From Niabella sp. (GTDB lineage Bacteria; Bacteroidota; Bacteroidia; Chitinophagales; Chitinophagaceae): a stretch of DNA of 42,349 nucleotides. A program made the translations under genes and the position numbers. Location of the stretch: NCBI GenBank assembly GCA_017744795.1, contig JAGIAQ010000024.1, forward strand, positions 1 through 42,349, given 5' to 3'. Every line of letters begins with the position of its first letter. Positions within the stretch are counted from its first letter, which is position 1. The notes below the pieces were generated by a model. The model had not been told where the DNA came from, did not search any database, and was given only the letters and a program-made list of their open reading frames with translations. Positions 32,964 to 40,771 of this stretch are shown here, one piece after another.

Positions 32964-34421
32964 ATGAAACGACTAATTACCACAATCAGCTTTGGCTTAT
33001 TCCTGGCGCTGGCCTTGTCAGTTTCTAAAAAAACGAACGCACAGCCTGGCATTGGGGTAAGCATCAATTTTCAAACCTTTTATGATCAGTTAAGCCCTTA
33101 TGGCGACTGGGTCGATTATCCGGATTATGGGTATGCCTGGCGTCCACGAGTAGGGTCCGACTTTCGCCCCTACGCCACCAATGGCCGCTGGGTGTATTCG
33201 GATGATGATGACTGGATGTGGGCTTCCGATTACAACTGGGGATGGGCGCCTTTTCACTACGGCCGCTGGTTCTATGATTCTTATTACGGCTGGATGTGGG
33301 TGCCTGGTTACGACTGGTCTCCCGCGTGGGTGGCCTGGCGCGGCGGCGGCGATTATTATGGATGGGCTCCGTTACGCCCGGGTATCAGCATCAGTATTGG
33401 CATAGGAAATTACAATCCTCCCTATGACTACTGGACCTTTGCTCCCGGCAGGTATATGAACTCTCCTTACATCAGCCGTTATTATTATCCTTACAGAAAC
33501 AATACCACTATTATTAATAACACTACCATTATTAATAATTATTATGGTGGCAGCCGTGGTCGTGGCGGCCGTGACGGATATTATACGAATGGCCCGCGCC
33601 GGGGAGATGTGGAACGCTACACCGGTCGTATTCAAAGCGTACAGGTACGCAATATGAATACTCCGGGACGTGCAGCCATAGGCCGCAATAGTGTTTCAGT
33701 TTACCGGCCAGCAGTTCAACGCGGCGGCGATAATACAAGATTCTCTCCCAGATCGGTACAGCAGTACGATCGTTCCAACGCCCGCATGGATCGTGGTAAC
33801 AGCGGCAGGGGGGCTAATACCCCAGCCATTAACAATAATGGATCTGGCAGGGGAACTATGAACAACGGAGGCCGTCAGCGTGATCAGCAAATGCAATCGC
33901 AACGTCAGCAGCAAATGGATATGCGTAACCAGCAGATGCAACGGAATCAACAGGTACAGCGCGATCAGCAAATGCAATCAGAAAGACAGCAGCAAATGGA
34001 TATGCGTAACCAGCAGATGCAACGGAATCAACAGGTACAGCGCGATCAGCAGATGCAATCGCAACGTCAGCAACAAATGGATATGCGTAACCAGCAAATG
34101 CAGCGGAACCAGCAGGTACAGCGCGATCAGCAAATGCAATCAGAAAGACAACAGCAAATGGATATGCGCAACCAGCAGATGCAACGGAATCAACAGATGC
34201 AACGCGATCAGCAGATGCAGGCACAACGGCAGCAACAGATGGATATGCGTAACCAGCAAATGCAGCGGAACCAACAGGTACAGCGTGATCAACAGATACA
34301 GGTACAACGTCAGCAACAGCCGCAGGTAGAAAGAAGCGCACCGGCACGGTCAGACGCAGGCAGATCAGGAGGAAATGGTGGCAGGGGTGATGGCCGTAGC
34401 AGAAATGATGGGGGAAGATAA
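32964..34421 (+). CDS. Secreted DUF6600-type protein with Gln-rich tandem repeats
   Basis: 485 residues with a signal peptide (MKRLITTISFGLFLALALSV, cleaved near NAQ). Residues about 30-175 are a Trp/Tyr/Asp-rich domain with repeated aromatic motifs (LSPYGDWVDYPDYGYAWRP, WVYSDDDDWMWASDYNWGWA), typical of DUF6600-like proteins. After an Asn/Arg/Gly linker, residues 306-440 consist of five 27-residue repeats of the type RDQQMQSQRQQQMDMRNQQM plus QRNQQVQ, then a partial sixth and a Gly/Arg tail. The protein is probably periplasmic or extracellular; the function is unknown. The repeat part is highly polar and probably helical or disordered. A clear terminator follows. Confidence 0.85.
   Translation: MKRLITTISFGLFLALALSVSKKTNAQPGIGVSINFQTFYDQLSPYGDWVDYPDYGYAWRPRVGSDFRPYATNGRWVYSDDDDWMWASDYNWGWAPFHYGRWFYDSYYGWMWVPGYDWSPAWVAWRGGGDYYGWAPLRPGISISIGIGNYNPPYDYWTFAPGRYMNSPYISRYYYPYRNNTTIINNTTIINNYYGGSRGRGGRDGYYTNGPRRGDVERYTGRIQSVQVRNMNTPGRAAIGRNSVSVYRPAVQRGGDNTRFSPRSVQQYDRSNARMDRGNSGRGANTPAINNNGSGRGTMNNGGRQRDQQMQSQRQQQMDMRNQQMQRNQQVQRDQQMQSERQQQMDMRNQQMQRNQQVQRDQQMQSQRQQQMDMRNQQMQRNQQVQRDQQMQSERQQQMDMRNQQMQRNQQMQRDQQMQAQRQQQMDMRNQQMQRNQQVQRDQQIQVQRQQQPQVERSAPARSDAGRSGGNGGRGDGRSRNDGGR
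33879..34319 (+). repeat. Five 81-bp in-frame tandem repeats plus a partial copy
   Basis: Copies begin at 33879, 33960, 34041, 34122, 34203 and (partial) 34284, each 81 bp and exactly 27 codons, so changes in copy number keep the frame. Copies differ at a few synonymous sites (cag/caa, cgt/cgc) and at one alternating codon (Q or E after MQS), so the array is not freshly expanded. Confidence 0.92.
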
Positions 34422-34815
34422 AAAGTAGTAGTTTTTCATAATTTAAAGTGTGAGCAACCGGTTCCGTTTTCGGAGCCGGTTCTTTTTTTGATGTGGGATT
34501 AAAAGTGTTTTTGGGCCGGTAAAGCGGTGAGGCGGCAAGTAAGCGATTTTGCCAAATTAAAAAGGTATGATCGTTTTATGAAAATACACGATTGCCCGCA
34601 TCAAAGGATGCAATTATCAAATGATAAGTTACTAACGAAAGTTTTTTGAACCATTAAGGATTAAGAGTATTAAGGGATTTCTTAATGTTTTGTCATTGGC
34701 CGCTTTGCGGAATAAAAGACACTTTTTGGTCTGCTCCCCGCATTACAAACGGCTCTTTGTCTTGCTTTCCTTTTACGTTCAATATTTCTTATTCCTTATT
34801 TTACGTTTCACTACT
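34422..34815. other. Intergenic region between convergent genes
   Basis: Apart from the terminator, this 394-bp stretch holds GTTTTTGGGCCGGTAAAGCG near 34507, similar to sequence near 21897, and at 34778-34795 an exact reverse-complement copy of GGAATAAGAAATATTGAA, the motif also found at 3950 and 7873 with one mismatch each. No gene is supported; a forward ORF running into the next gene is its antisense shadow. Confidence 0.55.
34456..34489 (+). terminator. Rho-independent terminator after the DUF6600-type gene
   Basis: An 11-bp stem (34456-34466 with 34471-34481, one G-T pair) closed by a TTTT loop is followed by a seven-T tract, 35 bp after the stop codon. Confidence 0.9.
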
Positions 34816-37209
34816 CTATTCCATATTCTCCTCATGATGGATCAACTTTCCATCCACCGTCATCCCCTCGATCACCACATGAAAAGCATCCGTAACATCA
34901 TTATTATAGAAAGAAATGGTGATCTGTTTTTTCTTTGGATCAATGGTTACATTGGGATTCCAGTAAATGGTTGTTCTGAGATCCTTATCCGCATCCGGCG
35001 CCGAAAACTGGCTGTAATATTTGGGTACATAAAATTCCTTGATGGCAGTATAGCCTTCGATCCGGCTGGCATCCAGTCCCTTGCCGGGCTCCTGTTTAAT
35101 ATCGCCTCCCTTCCGGGTGTAGATGGCTACCGCACCGTTGGCGCCGCCGCCCGCACCACCCATAAAAGGCGGTGGAAAGGCTTTGATATAAGCGATGTCA
35201 TTCACGTTGAGGCTGGACGCAAAACTTACATCGGCGGGCATTTCATCAATATAGATCTGCGGCGCGCCTCCCCGCCAGCTCAACGAAGCGTTGGAACCTG
35301 ACCCCGAGACCTGCAGCCCCGCTACCTTGCCTTGCAGGTAGGTAAATACGTCTATAGCGCTTTTAGCAAAGGGATCGTTTAATACATCAAGCGAGCGGGC
35401 ATTCATGTCGCCCTTAAACAATCCGGACGCATATTTTTCATCCAGTATTTCGGTTGGGGATTTGGTCTTTGCCTTTACGACAACTGTTTCCAGTTCCTTA
35501 TACTTATTTTTTTCCAGGATCGCATTAGCGGCCGCTGCCATCTTCATATGATAAGCGCTTCCTGCCGTATCTGCCTTGAACGGCGATGCCCAGAAATTAC
35601 CGGGAGCGGGTGTGCGGAGGCGGTCCGACATAAACTGCACGATCGATCCGTCCAGGGATTTGTCCTGTATTTTGTAAAATACACGGGCCGTATCAAACAA
35701 TATCGCGGAAGGATCACTGAAGCGTCCGTCTTTGTTGATCGGCATCATCAATACCTTGCCTTCGGCTCCGTCCTTGGGTTTCATCATTACTACAATAGTA
35801 GACAGGGGCGTGATCTGCGAAGGCATGATGCCTCCCAGCTTTCCGGAAACCGTTATATAAGACGTATCCCTGGGGTACTTTGGTTGTGGTATATCGCCTG
35901 CAATGAGCTTGTTCCAGTTAAAGCGCCGCCATCCGTTGGTGAGCATCACCAGGTCCAGCTGCTGCTGTACTTTCAGCGAACTGTCTTTAAAGTAATAGGC
36001 AGGATTGAACACTTTCCCTTTTAATTCGCCGGTGAGCATCAGGCTGGAAAGTATGTTCTCGCTGCTGTCTACCCCAATAGCCAGGTCGGTTACTGCTATG
36101 GAAAGAGAAGATGGTGTTGCTTCCGGCAGCGAAAGCACCAGTTCGTTCCGGGCGCGGTGGCTTAGTCCCCAATGTTCTACATCCATCCCTGCGTTCAATA
36201 TATAAGCCGTATTATTAACGTAGGTGATCCGCTCTGCCAGTGGCTTCCAGCTTTTATCAAAAACGGTGATCGTAAGCACGCCATAAGGCAGGTTTTGCAG
36301 GGGGATAGAGCCGCTTACCGGTGCTCCCTGGAGCGCCCTGGAAAAATTAAAGACCACGTGCTGGTACATCGTGCCTACAATGTGCAGGCTATCGCCGTTG
36401 GCCGCGCTGCCCGGGGAAGCAACAATTTCAAAAGTTCTTTTATCGGGCAAAACCGTAACATGCATCGCTACACCTTCGCTTTTGGCAGCCGGTAGGGGCG
36501 TAGCGTATTCGGTTTTTTTATCGTCTTTCCATTTAGCAGTATATTTCCCATTAGCTTTCGGGGTGATCAGGAGAAAGCCCATGCCGTCGTGCATATTTCG
36601 CAAGCTGTCTACAAACTTGCCGCTTTCATCCACTACCGTGCCGGATATTTTAACCGGATCTCCAAAGGCATTCACGGCTTTAAAAGCGATCTTATTGGGG
36701 ACACCGGCTACGGCATCGCCTCCTTCCGGGAAAAAGGTTAAAGTTGGTGGTGCGGGCGGAGCCGCTTTACCGGCGGCACCGGGGTTTATGACGGGTATTT
36801 TTTTATAATAAAGAAAAGAGGAATCGAAATTCAGCATCCAGCTGGTATAAGCTTTAACACTAATGGATTTGCCGCCGTAATTTGCCGGAAGCTCAAACTG
36901 GCCATTGGTCATGCCGGTTACCAGCGGGCTTATCGTGTGTTGCAGCAACTTGCCTTTATCATCGATCCAGTCCACATATAAATTCTTGCTGGCTTCAGCG
37001 GGTGCAATTTCGGAAAGGGTATACGCTTTGAACCAAACAGTTTCCCCCGGGGAATAGCTGCTTTTATCTAAATGCAGGTAGGTTCTTTCTACGGGGAACC
37101 GGGTAGCGAATTTTTCAATTTTAGTGGTAACGTCCTGGCTGTGGGCCAGGGCGGTTATATTTAAAAATGCTATAAATAAAACGGACGGCTTGATTTTATG
37201 CTTGATCAT
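34816..37209 (-). CDS. MG2-domain and TonB-plug-domain protein without beta-barrel
   Basis: 797 residues; signal peptide about 1-24. The segment TYLHLDKSSYSPGETVWFKA (43-62) opens an alpha-2-macroglobulin MG2-like domain, followed by further beta domains (about 150-530). Residues about 605-710 form a TonB-receptor plug domain with YLQGKVAGLQVSG, QIYIDEMP, VNDIAYIKAFPPP and NGAVAIYTRKG, matching the part of SusC around its VxVxD segment. No outer-membrane barrel follows; the last 85 residues are a short beta region. Such MG2-plug proteins are common in Bacteroidota; the role is unknown, perhaps surface or periplasmic scaffolding. It is monocistronic, with an inverted repeat 20 bp before its start. 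Confidence 0.82.
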   Translation of the reverse strand: MIKHKIKPSVLFIAFLNITALAHSQDVTTKIEKFATRFPVERTYLHLDKSSYSPGETVWFKAYTLSEIAPAEASKNLYVDWIDDKGKLLQHTISPLVTGMTNGQFELPANYGGKSISVKAYTSWMLNFDSSFLYYKKIPVINPGAAGKAAPPAPPTLTFFPEGGDAVAGVPNKIAFKAVNAFGDPVKISGTVVDESGKFVDSLRNMHDGMGFLLITPKANGKYTAKWKDDKKTEYATPLPAAKSEGVAMHVTVLPDKRTFEIVASPGSAANGDSLHIVGTMYQHVVFNFSRALQGAPVSGSIPLQNLPYGVLTITVFDKSWKPLAERITYVNNTAYILNAGMDVEHWGLSHRARNELVLSLPEATPSSLSIAVTDLAIGVDSSENILSSLMLTGELKGKVFNPAYYFKDSSLKVQQQLDLVMLTNGWRRFNWNKLIAGDIPQPKYPRDTSYITVSGKLGGIMPSQITPLSTIVVMMKPKDGAEGKVLMMPINKDGRFSDPSAILFDTARVFYKIQDKSLDGSIVQFMSDRLRTPAPGNFWASPFKADTAGSAYHMKMAAAANAILEKNKYKELETVVVKAKTKSPTEILDEKYASGLFKGDMNARSLDVLNDPFAKSAIDVFTYLQGKVAGLQVSGSGSNASLSWRGGAPQIYIDEMPADVSFASSLNVNDIAYIKAFPPPFMGGAGGGANGAVAIYTRKGGDIKQEPGKGLDASRIEGYTAIKEFYVPKYYSQFSAPDADKDLRTTIYWNPNVTIDPKKKQITISFYNNDVTDAFHVVIEGMTVDGKLIHHEENME

Positions 37210-37229
37210 ATTATAAAAGCGAAAATTAA

Positions 37230-37246
37230 CATTTGTACTGCAAATG
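37230..37246. promoter_or_regulatory. Inverted repeat upstream of the MG2/plug gene
   Basis: CATTTG (37230-37235) and CAAATG (37241-37246) form a perfect 6-bp inverted pair with a 5-nt spacer, 20 bp before the start codon at 37209. It could be an operator or a 5' UTR hairpin. The evidence is motif-level only. Confidence 0.3.
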
Positions 37247-37355
37247 CAGCGATCCGGCCGGGTAATTTTTACTTTTTTTTAGCGGTTAAACGCCTGCTAA
37301 TCATCAGAATTGTGCTTTTTTGAGGCAAAGAGGTGGGTTGAAGCTATTTTTTTTG

Positions 37356-37363
37356 TACTTTTG
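37356..37363 (+). promoter_or_regulatory. Bacteroidota -7 promoter box for rpmI-rplT
   Basis: TACTTTTG fits the TAnnTTTG -7 consensus of the Bacteroidota housekeeping sigma factor, placed about 98 bp before the rpmI start. A TTG about 15 bp upstream could serve as the -33 element. Confidence 0.65.
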
Positions 37364-37403
37364 CACTCCGTTTTAAAGCGGAACAATACTGAAGAGGTTC
37401 AAT

Positions 37404-37439
37404 AAGGGGGACGCCCGGGCGACCACACCTCAAAGGTGT
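37404..37439 (+). promoter_or_regulatory. Structured leader of rpmI-rplT, candidate L20 autoregulation site
   Basis: The 5' UTR between promoter and rpmI carries a GCCCGGGC palindrome (37413-37420) and a 6-bp hairpin ACACCT-CAA-AGGTGT (37425-37439). Ribosomal protein L20 commonly represses its own operon by binding its leader. Position and structure fit that model, but no match to a known leader family can be claimed without a covariance search. Confidence 0.4.
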
Positions 37440-37460
37440 CACATTAAATTAATAGGTATC

Positions 37461-37658
37461 ATGCCTAAAGTAAAAACAAATTCGAGCGCGAAAAAGCGTT
37501 TTAAAGTAACTGCGACTGGTAAGATCACGCACCAAAAGAGTTTCAAACGTCACATTCTGACTAAAAAATCAAAAAAACGTAAACGTGCAATGCGCATTGA
37601 TGGAACGGTTGATAAAACCAATGTGTTCTTTGTAAAACGTTTATTGCGTTTAAAGTAA
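37461..37658 (+). CDS. rpmI: 50S ribosomal protein L35 (bL35)
   Basis: 65 residues, full length for bL35, beginning [20 protein letters not shown] and containing [12 protein letters not shown] in the basic core. It is a structural protein of the large ribosomal subunit. It is followed 43 bp later by rplT. infC, which often lies directly upstream of rpmI, is absent here; the operon has its own promoter and leader instead. Confidence 0.97.
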   Translation: MPKVKTNSSAKKRFKVTATGKITHQKSFKRHILTKKSKKRKRAMRIDGTVDKTNVFFVKRLLRLK

Positions 37659-37701
37659 TTTATTACTTGATTTTATTATTTACTCTTAAAATTATTCAGA
37701 T

Positions 37702-38046
37702 ATGCCACGTTCAGTAAATTCCGCCGCTTCTAAAGCACGCAGAAAAAAAATATTAAAGCAAGCCAAAGGCTTTTATGGTAAACGTAAAAATGTATTTACC
37801 GTTGCCAAAAACGTTGTTGAAAAAGGGATGACCTACATGTATGTAGGCCGTAAATTAAAGAAAAGAGATTACCGCTCTTTATGGATCGCCCGTATTAACG
37901 CGGCCGTACGTGAAGAGGGATTGACATATTCTGTTTTCATGAACAAATTAAAAGCAAAACAAATTGAGCTGGATCGTAAGGTGCTGGCTGATTTGGCGAT
38001 GAACAACCCCGAAGCGTTCAAAGCGCTGGTTGCTTCAGTTAAATAA
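37702..38046 (+). CDS. rplT: 50S ribosomal protein L20 (bL20)
   Basis: 114 residues with the complete bL20 pattern: [30 protein letters not shown] and [21 protein letters not shown]20 is needed early in large-subunit assembly and usually represses its own operon through the mRNA leader. It forms an operon with rpmI and is followed by a hairpin terminator. Confidence 0.97.
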   Translation: MPRSVNSAASKARRKKILKQAKGFYGKRKNVFTVAKNVVEKGMTYMYVGRKLKKRDYRSLWIARINAAVREEGLTYSVFMNKLKAKQIELDRKVLADLAMNNPEAFKALVASVK

Positions 38047-38065
38047 GCATCTTGAACTTAGTTAG

Positions 38066-38101
38066 AAAAGCCTGTTGGATCTTCGGATTTGGCAGGCTTT
38101 T
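38066..38101 (+). terminator. Rho-independent terminator after rplT
   Basis: AAAAGCCTG (38066-38074) pairs with CAGGCTTTT (38093-38101), with an inner ATC-TTCG-GAT extension, and the right arm runs into further T residues, 19 bp after the rplT stop. Confidence 0.88.
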
Positions 38102-38213
38102 TCGATTTAAAAACATTTTCAAATTTTCAAATTAGCTAATTGCTTAATTCAGTAATTTAGCGGGCAATTTTTAAAACTTAAAGCTGCCGGCATTCACCGG
38201 AAATTTTTGAGTA

Positions 38214-39686
38214 ATGAATAATTCATACTTAGGACTGGTTGACCAAACATTTAACTTTCCGCAGGAAGGAATTGAAGTAGAAAACGGCTACCTGAAATTC
38301 AACGGGATAGATCTGAAGGCCCTGATCAAAAAACATGGCACGCCCTTAAAAATAAGCTACCTGCCCAAGATCGGGATCAACATCAACAAGGCCAAGCAGT
38401 ATTTTGCTACGGCGATGAAACGACACAAGTATGAAGGCAAATATTTTTATTGCTATTGTACTAAAAGTTCTCATTTTTCTTTTGTAGTAGAAGAGGCGCT
38501 GAAGCATGATATTCATCTGGAGACTTCCTTTGCCTACGATATTGATATCATCAATCAATTATACAAGCGAAGAAAGATAACAAAGGACATAAATATTGTG
38601 TGTAACGGGTTTAAGCAAAAAGCCTACACCTCCCGTATTGCCAAGCTCATCAACAGCGGATTCAAAAATGTGATCCCCGTGCTGGACAATAAAGAGGAAT
38701 TACAGATGTATAAACGCAGTGTAAAGAGCAAGGAGCCCTTTAAACTGGGGATACGCATTGCCGCGGAAGAAGAACCTACTTTTCCTTTTTATACCTCGCG
38801 CCTGGGCATACGGGCAAAAGATGTGCTGGAATTTTATGTAGATGAGATCGAAGGCTATGAAGATAAGTTCCAGTTAAAAATGCTTCATATCTTTTTGAAT
38901 AAGGGGATCAAGGATGATATTTATTACTGGAGTGAATTGCGCAAAAGCATCAACCTGTATTGCCAGCTGAAGAAGATCTGTCCGGAACTGGATTCGATAA
39001 ATATCGGCGGCGGATTTCCGATCAAACACAGCCTGGGTTTTGAATATGATTACCAGTTTATGATCAATGAGATCATCAGCAATATTAAATCGGCCTGCAA
39101 AAAAGCCAAGGTGCCGGTGCCGAATATTTATACAGAGTTTGGCAGTTACACCGTTGGCGAAAGCATGGCGCATATTTACAGCGTAATTGGGGAGAAGACT
39201 CAGAACGACCGTGAGACCTGGTATATGATCGATTCTTCATTCATTACCACTTTACCCGATACCTGGGGTATTGGTGAAAAATTCCTGATGCTGCCCGTGA
39301 ACAAATGGAATAACGAGTACCAACGGGTAGTGCTGGGAGGTATTACCTGCGACGGACATGATTACTACGATTCAGAGGAACATATTAATGAAGTGTTCCT
39401 GCCCAAAATAAAAAATGATAATGGCGTGGGCGGATTGGGCGTTGCAGCTATTGAGCCTACTCCGAAAAATGCTGAAAGCGATGCAGAACCGTTGTATGTA
39501 GGGTTCTTTCATACCGGCGCCTACCAGGACCAGATCAGCGGCTATGGTGGAATCAAGCACTGCCTGATCCCGTCGCCCAAGCATATTATCCTGGAGTATG
39601 ATAAGAATGGCAAGCTGGAGGAGTGGGTGTATGCCAAAGAGCAATCCTCGCAGAGCATGTTGAAGATACTGGGGTATTTGCGATAG
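38214..39686 (+). CDS. speA: Arginine decarboxylase, alanine-racemase-fold (PLP) type
   Basis: 490 residues, shorter than the E. coli biosynthetic enzyme of about 650 and typical of Bacteroidota. The PLP barrel shows the Schiff-base lysine K84 in YCYCTKSSH and the phosphate-binding GGGFP (265-269). The C-terminal domain carries C379-D380 and D383 in ITCDGHD, the dimer-interface active-site motif of this family. It makes agmatine from arginine for polyamine synthesis. TEFGSY replaces the EPGR segment of ornithine decarboxylases, in line with a separate subgroup. The gene is single; the 167-bp upstream gap holds the rplT terminator. The exact amino-acid substrate is inferred from family resemblance. 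Confidence 0.85.
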   Translation: MNNSYLGLVDQTFNFPQEGIEVENGYLKFNGIDLKALIKKHGTPLKISYLPKIGININKAKQYFATAMKRHKYEGKYFYCYCTKSSHFSFVVEEALKHDIHLETSFAYDIDIINQLYKRRKITKDINIVCNGFKQKAYTSRIAKLINSGFKNVIPVLDNKEELQMYKRSVKSKEPFKLGIRIAAEEEPTFPFYTSRLGIRAKDVLEFYVDEIEGYEDKFQLKMLHIFLNKGIKDDIYYWSELRKSINLYCQLKKICPELDSINIGGGFPIKHSLGFEYDYQFMINEIISNIKSACKKAKVPVPNIYTEFGSYTVGESMAHIYSVIGEKTQNDRETWYMIDSSFITTLPDTWGIGEKFLMLPVNKWNNEYQRVVLGGITCDGHDYYDSEEHINEVFLPKIKNDNGVGGLGVAAIEPTPKNAESDAEPLYVGFFHTGAYQDQISGYGGIKHCLIPSPKHIILEYDKNGKLEEWVYAKEQSSQSMLKILGYLR

Positions 39687-40071
39687 AAGGGGGGCACACA
39701 ATCCCGATAGGCATCGGGACAAAGGAGCAAAGACGCAGCGGACATTCAATTGTTTTGATGCCCCGTCGGGAAAACCGGTTGGTAGATAATAGAATAGACG
39801 ATGATTTGCGGCCTGTTAGGGCCGCCTGGTGTTTGCCCGAACAAATATGGGCCGATATGATTTGATGCGTACCTTTATTAATTATAACACGGGTTTTTAA
39901 TACAGCCTTTCTGTATAAATTTAAGGGCAATCCGTGGCCTTTGTTGGTGTTGCGCCTGGCGGCTGGGGCGGGCAATTCACCAACAAATCAATCAACCTTC
40001 TGATCCTGCCGTTGGTGTTTTCTCCCTGCACCAGCTTTGCTCAACACCAACAGCGGCATAAAAATTATCAA
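39687..40071. other. Intergenic region between speA and the META lipoprotein gene
   Basis: 385 bp without a convincing gene. It holds a perfect 7-bp hairpin TCCCGAT-AGGC-ATCGGGA (39702-39719), a candidate terminator for speA without a T tract, and a 6-bp GCGGCC/GGCCGC hairpin (39808-39825). The stretch from about 39880 to 40071 is open in the lipoprotein frame but precedes its signal peptide and is treated as untranslated. Confidence 0.5.
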
Positions 40072-40497
40072 ATGAAAACCCTGTTTATTTATCTCTCCGT
40101 GTGGCTATTCGTTTCCTGTGCTCCCAAAGTTCAGCAAGCTCCACTCAACACCCAGGCGTTAACCCGCCAATGGATGCTCACCAAAATGAAAGGCTTCACT
40201 AAAGAGGAGCTTATGAAAGCCGGCGCTTTCATTGATCTGACGGACCTGAAAAAAACAAATGGTAGAGCGGGCTGTAACCGCATCGGATTTAACACCCAGG
40301 CGGATGCTGCCGGCCATATTCAATTCTCAGGCGTATTGTCTACCCGTATGTATTGCGAGCCCTTTATGAAGCTGGAAGACGCTTTTATAGAACTGCTAAA
40401 GCATATTTCGGGTTACAAAGTGGAAGGGCATCACATCCGGTTTTATGATGCAAAGAATAAATTGCTGGCGGAAGCCGTGGCGGCGGATTGGGATTGA
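40072..40497 (+). CDS. META/HslJ-like domain lipoprotein
   Basis: 141 residues from the ATG at 40072, chosen because it directly precedes a lipoprotein signal (MKTLFIYLSVWLFVSC, with the lipobox cysteine at residue 16); the frame is open for 46 further codons upstream. The mature part is a META domain with GRAGCNRIGFN, IQFSGVLSTRMYCEP and EDAFIELLKH, the conserved GCN and TRMxC pattern of HslJ-like proteins. These are outer-membrane or periplasmic proteins tied to stress or drug resistance in other bacteria; the function here is not known. It is single, followed by a repeat-rich gap. Confidence 0.85.
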   Translation: MKTLFIYLSVWLFVSCAPKVQQAPLNTQALTRQWMLTKMKGFTKEELMKAGAFIDLTDLKKTNGRAGCNRIGFNTQADAAGHIQFSGVLSTRMYCEPFMKLEDAFIELLKHISGYKVEGHHIRFYDAKNKLLAEAVAADWD

Positions 40498-40516
40498 GAT
40501 GTCAGAAATCAAATAA

Positions 40517-40582
40517 CAGTCTTCAGTTATTAGTTATCAGTATTCAGATATCTGAGAACTAACCACTGAGAACTGAAGACTG
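40517..40582. repeat. 66-bp imperfect palindrome made of CAGTTAT-like units
   Basis: The outer arms are perfect over 12 bp (CAGTCTTCAGTT at 40517-40528, AACTGAAGACTG at 40571-40582). The inner arms match partly and the centre is CAGATATCTG. The sequence is built from variants of a 7-nt unit (CAGTTAT, TAGTTAT, CAGTATT) and ends in GAGCACTGACAACTG. It lies between the META lipoprotein and fusA and may work as a terminator or be a dispersed element. Confidence 0.6.
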
Positions 40583-40654
40583 AGCACTGACAACTGTCTC
40601 CAAACATTTAATACACATTTAAAGGGTTTCTGGGCTTATTTTGCCAGAATTACC

Positions 40655-40662
40655 TACCTTTG
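40655..40662 (+). promoter_or_regulatory. Bacteroidota -7 promoter box for fusA
   Basis: TACCTTTG matches the TAnnTTTG -7 consensus, about 110 bp before the fusA start, followed by an AT-rich leader. This gives fusA its own promoter, separate from any str operon. Confidence 0.65.
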
Positions 40663-40771
40663 CAGCCTTAAATTCCATTCATTCCGGTTATTCGACGGCT
40701 TCTTTTTATAAAATGTTGATAATGAATAGGGTGGGGTTTTGAAAACTAATCAATCAACTTTAGAAAAAATC

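Noticed and set aside
33856-34347. Long reverse-strand frame across the repeat array (and a second forward frame)
   Set aside because: A by-product of the 81-bp repeat; the Ala/Val/Ser-rich translation has no signal of selection, and the forward DUF6600-type gene explains the DNA.
34690-35301. Forward ORF of 203 codons running into the MG2/plug gene
   Set aside because: Mostly antisense to the clearly coding reverse-strand gene; the remainder is gap repeat.
39586-39975. Reverse ORF of 129 codons downstream of speA
   Set aside because: It overlaps the speA 3' end on the opposite strand and runs through hairpin-containing gap sequence; no domain is visible.
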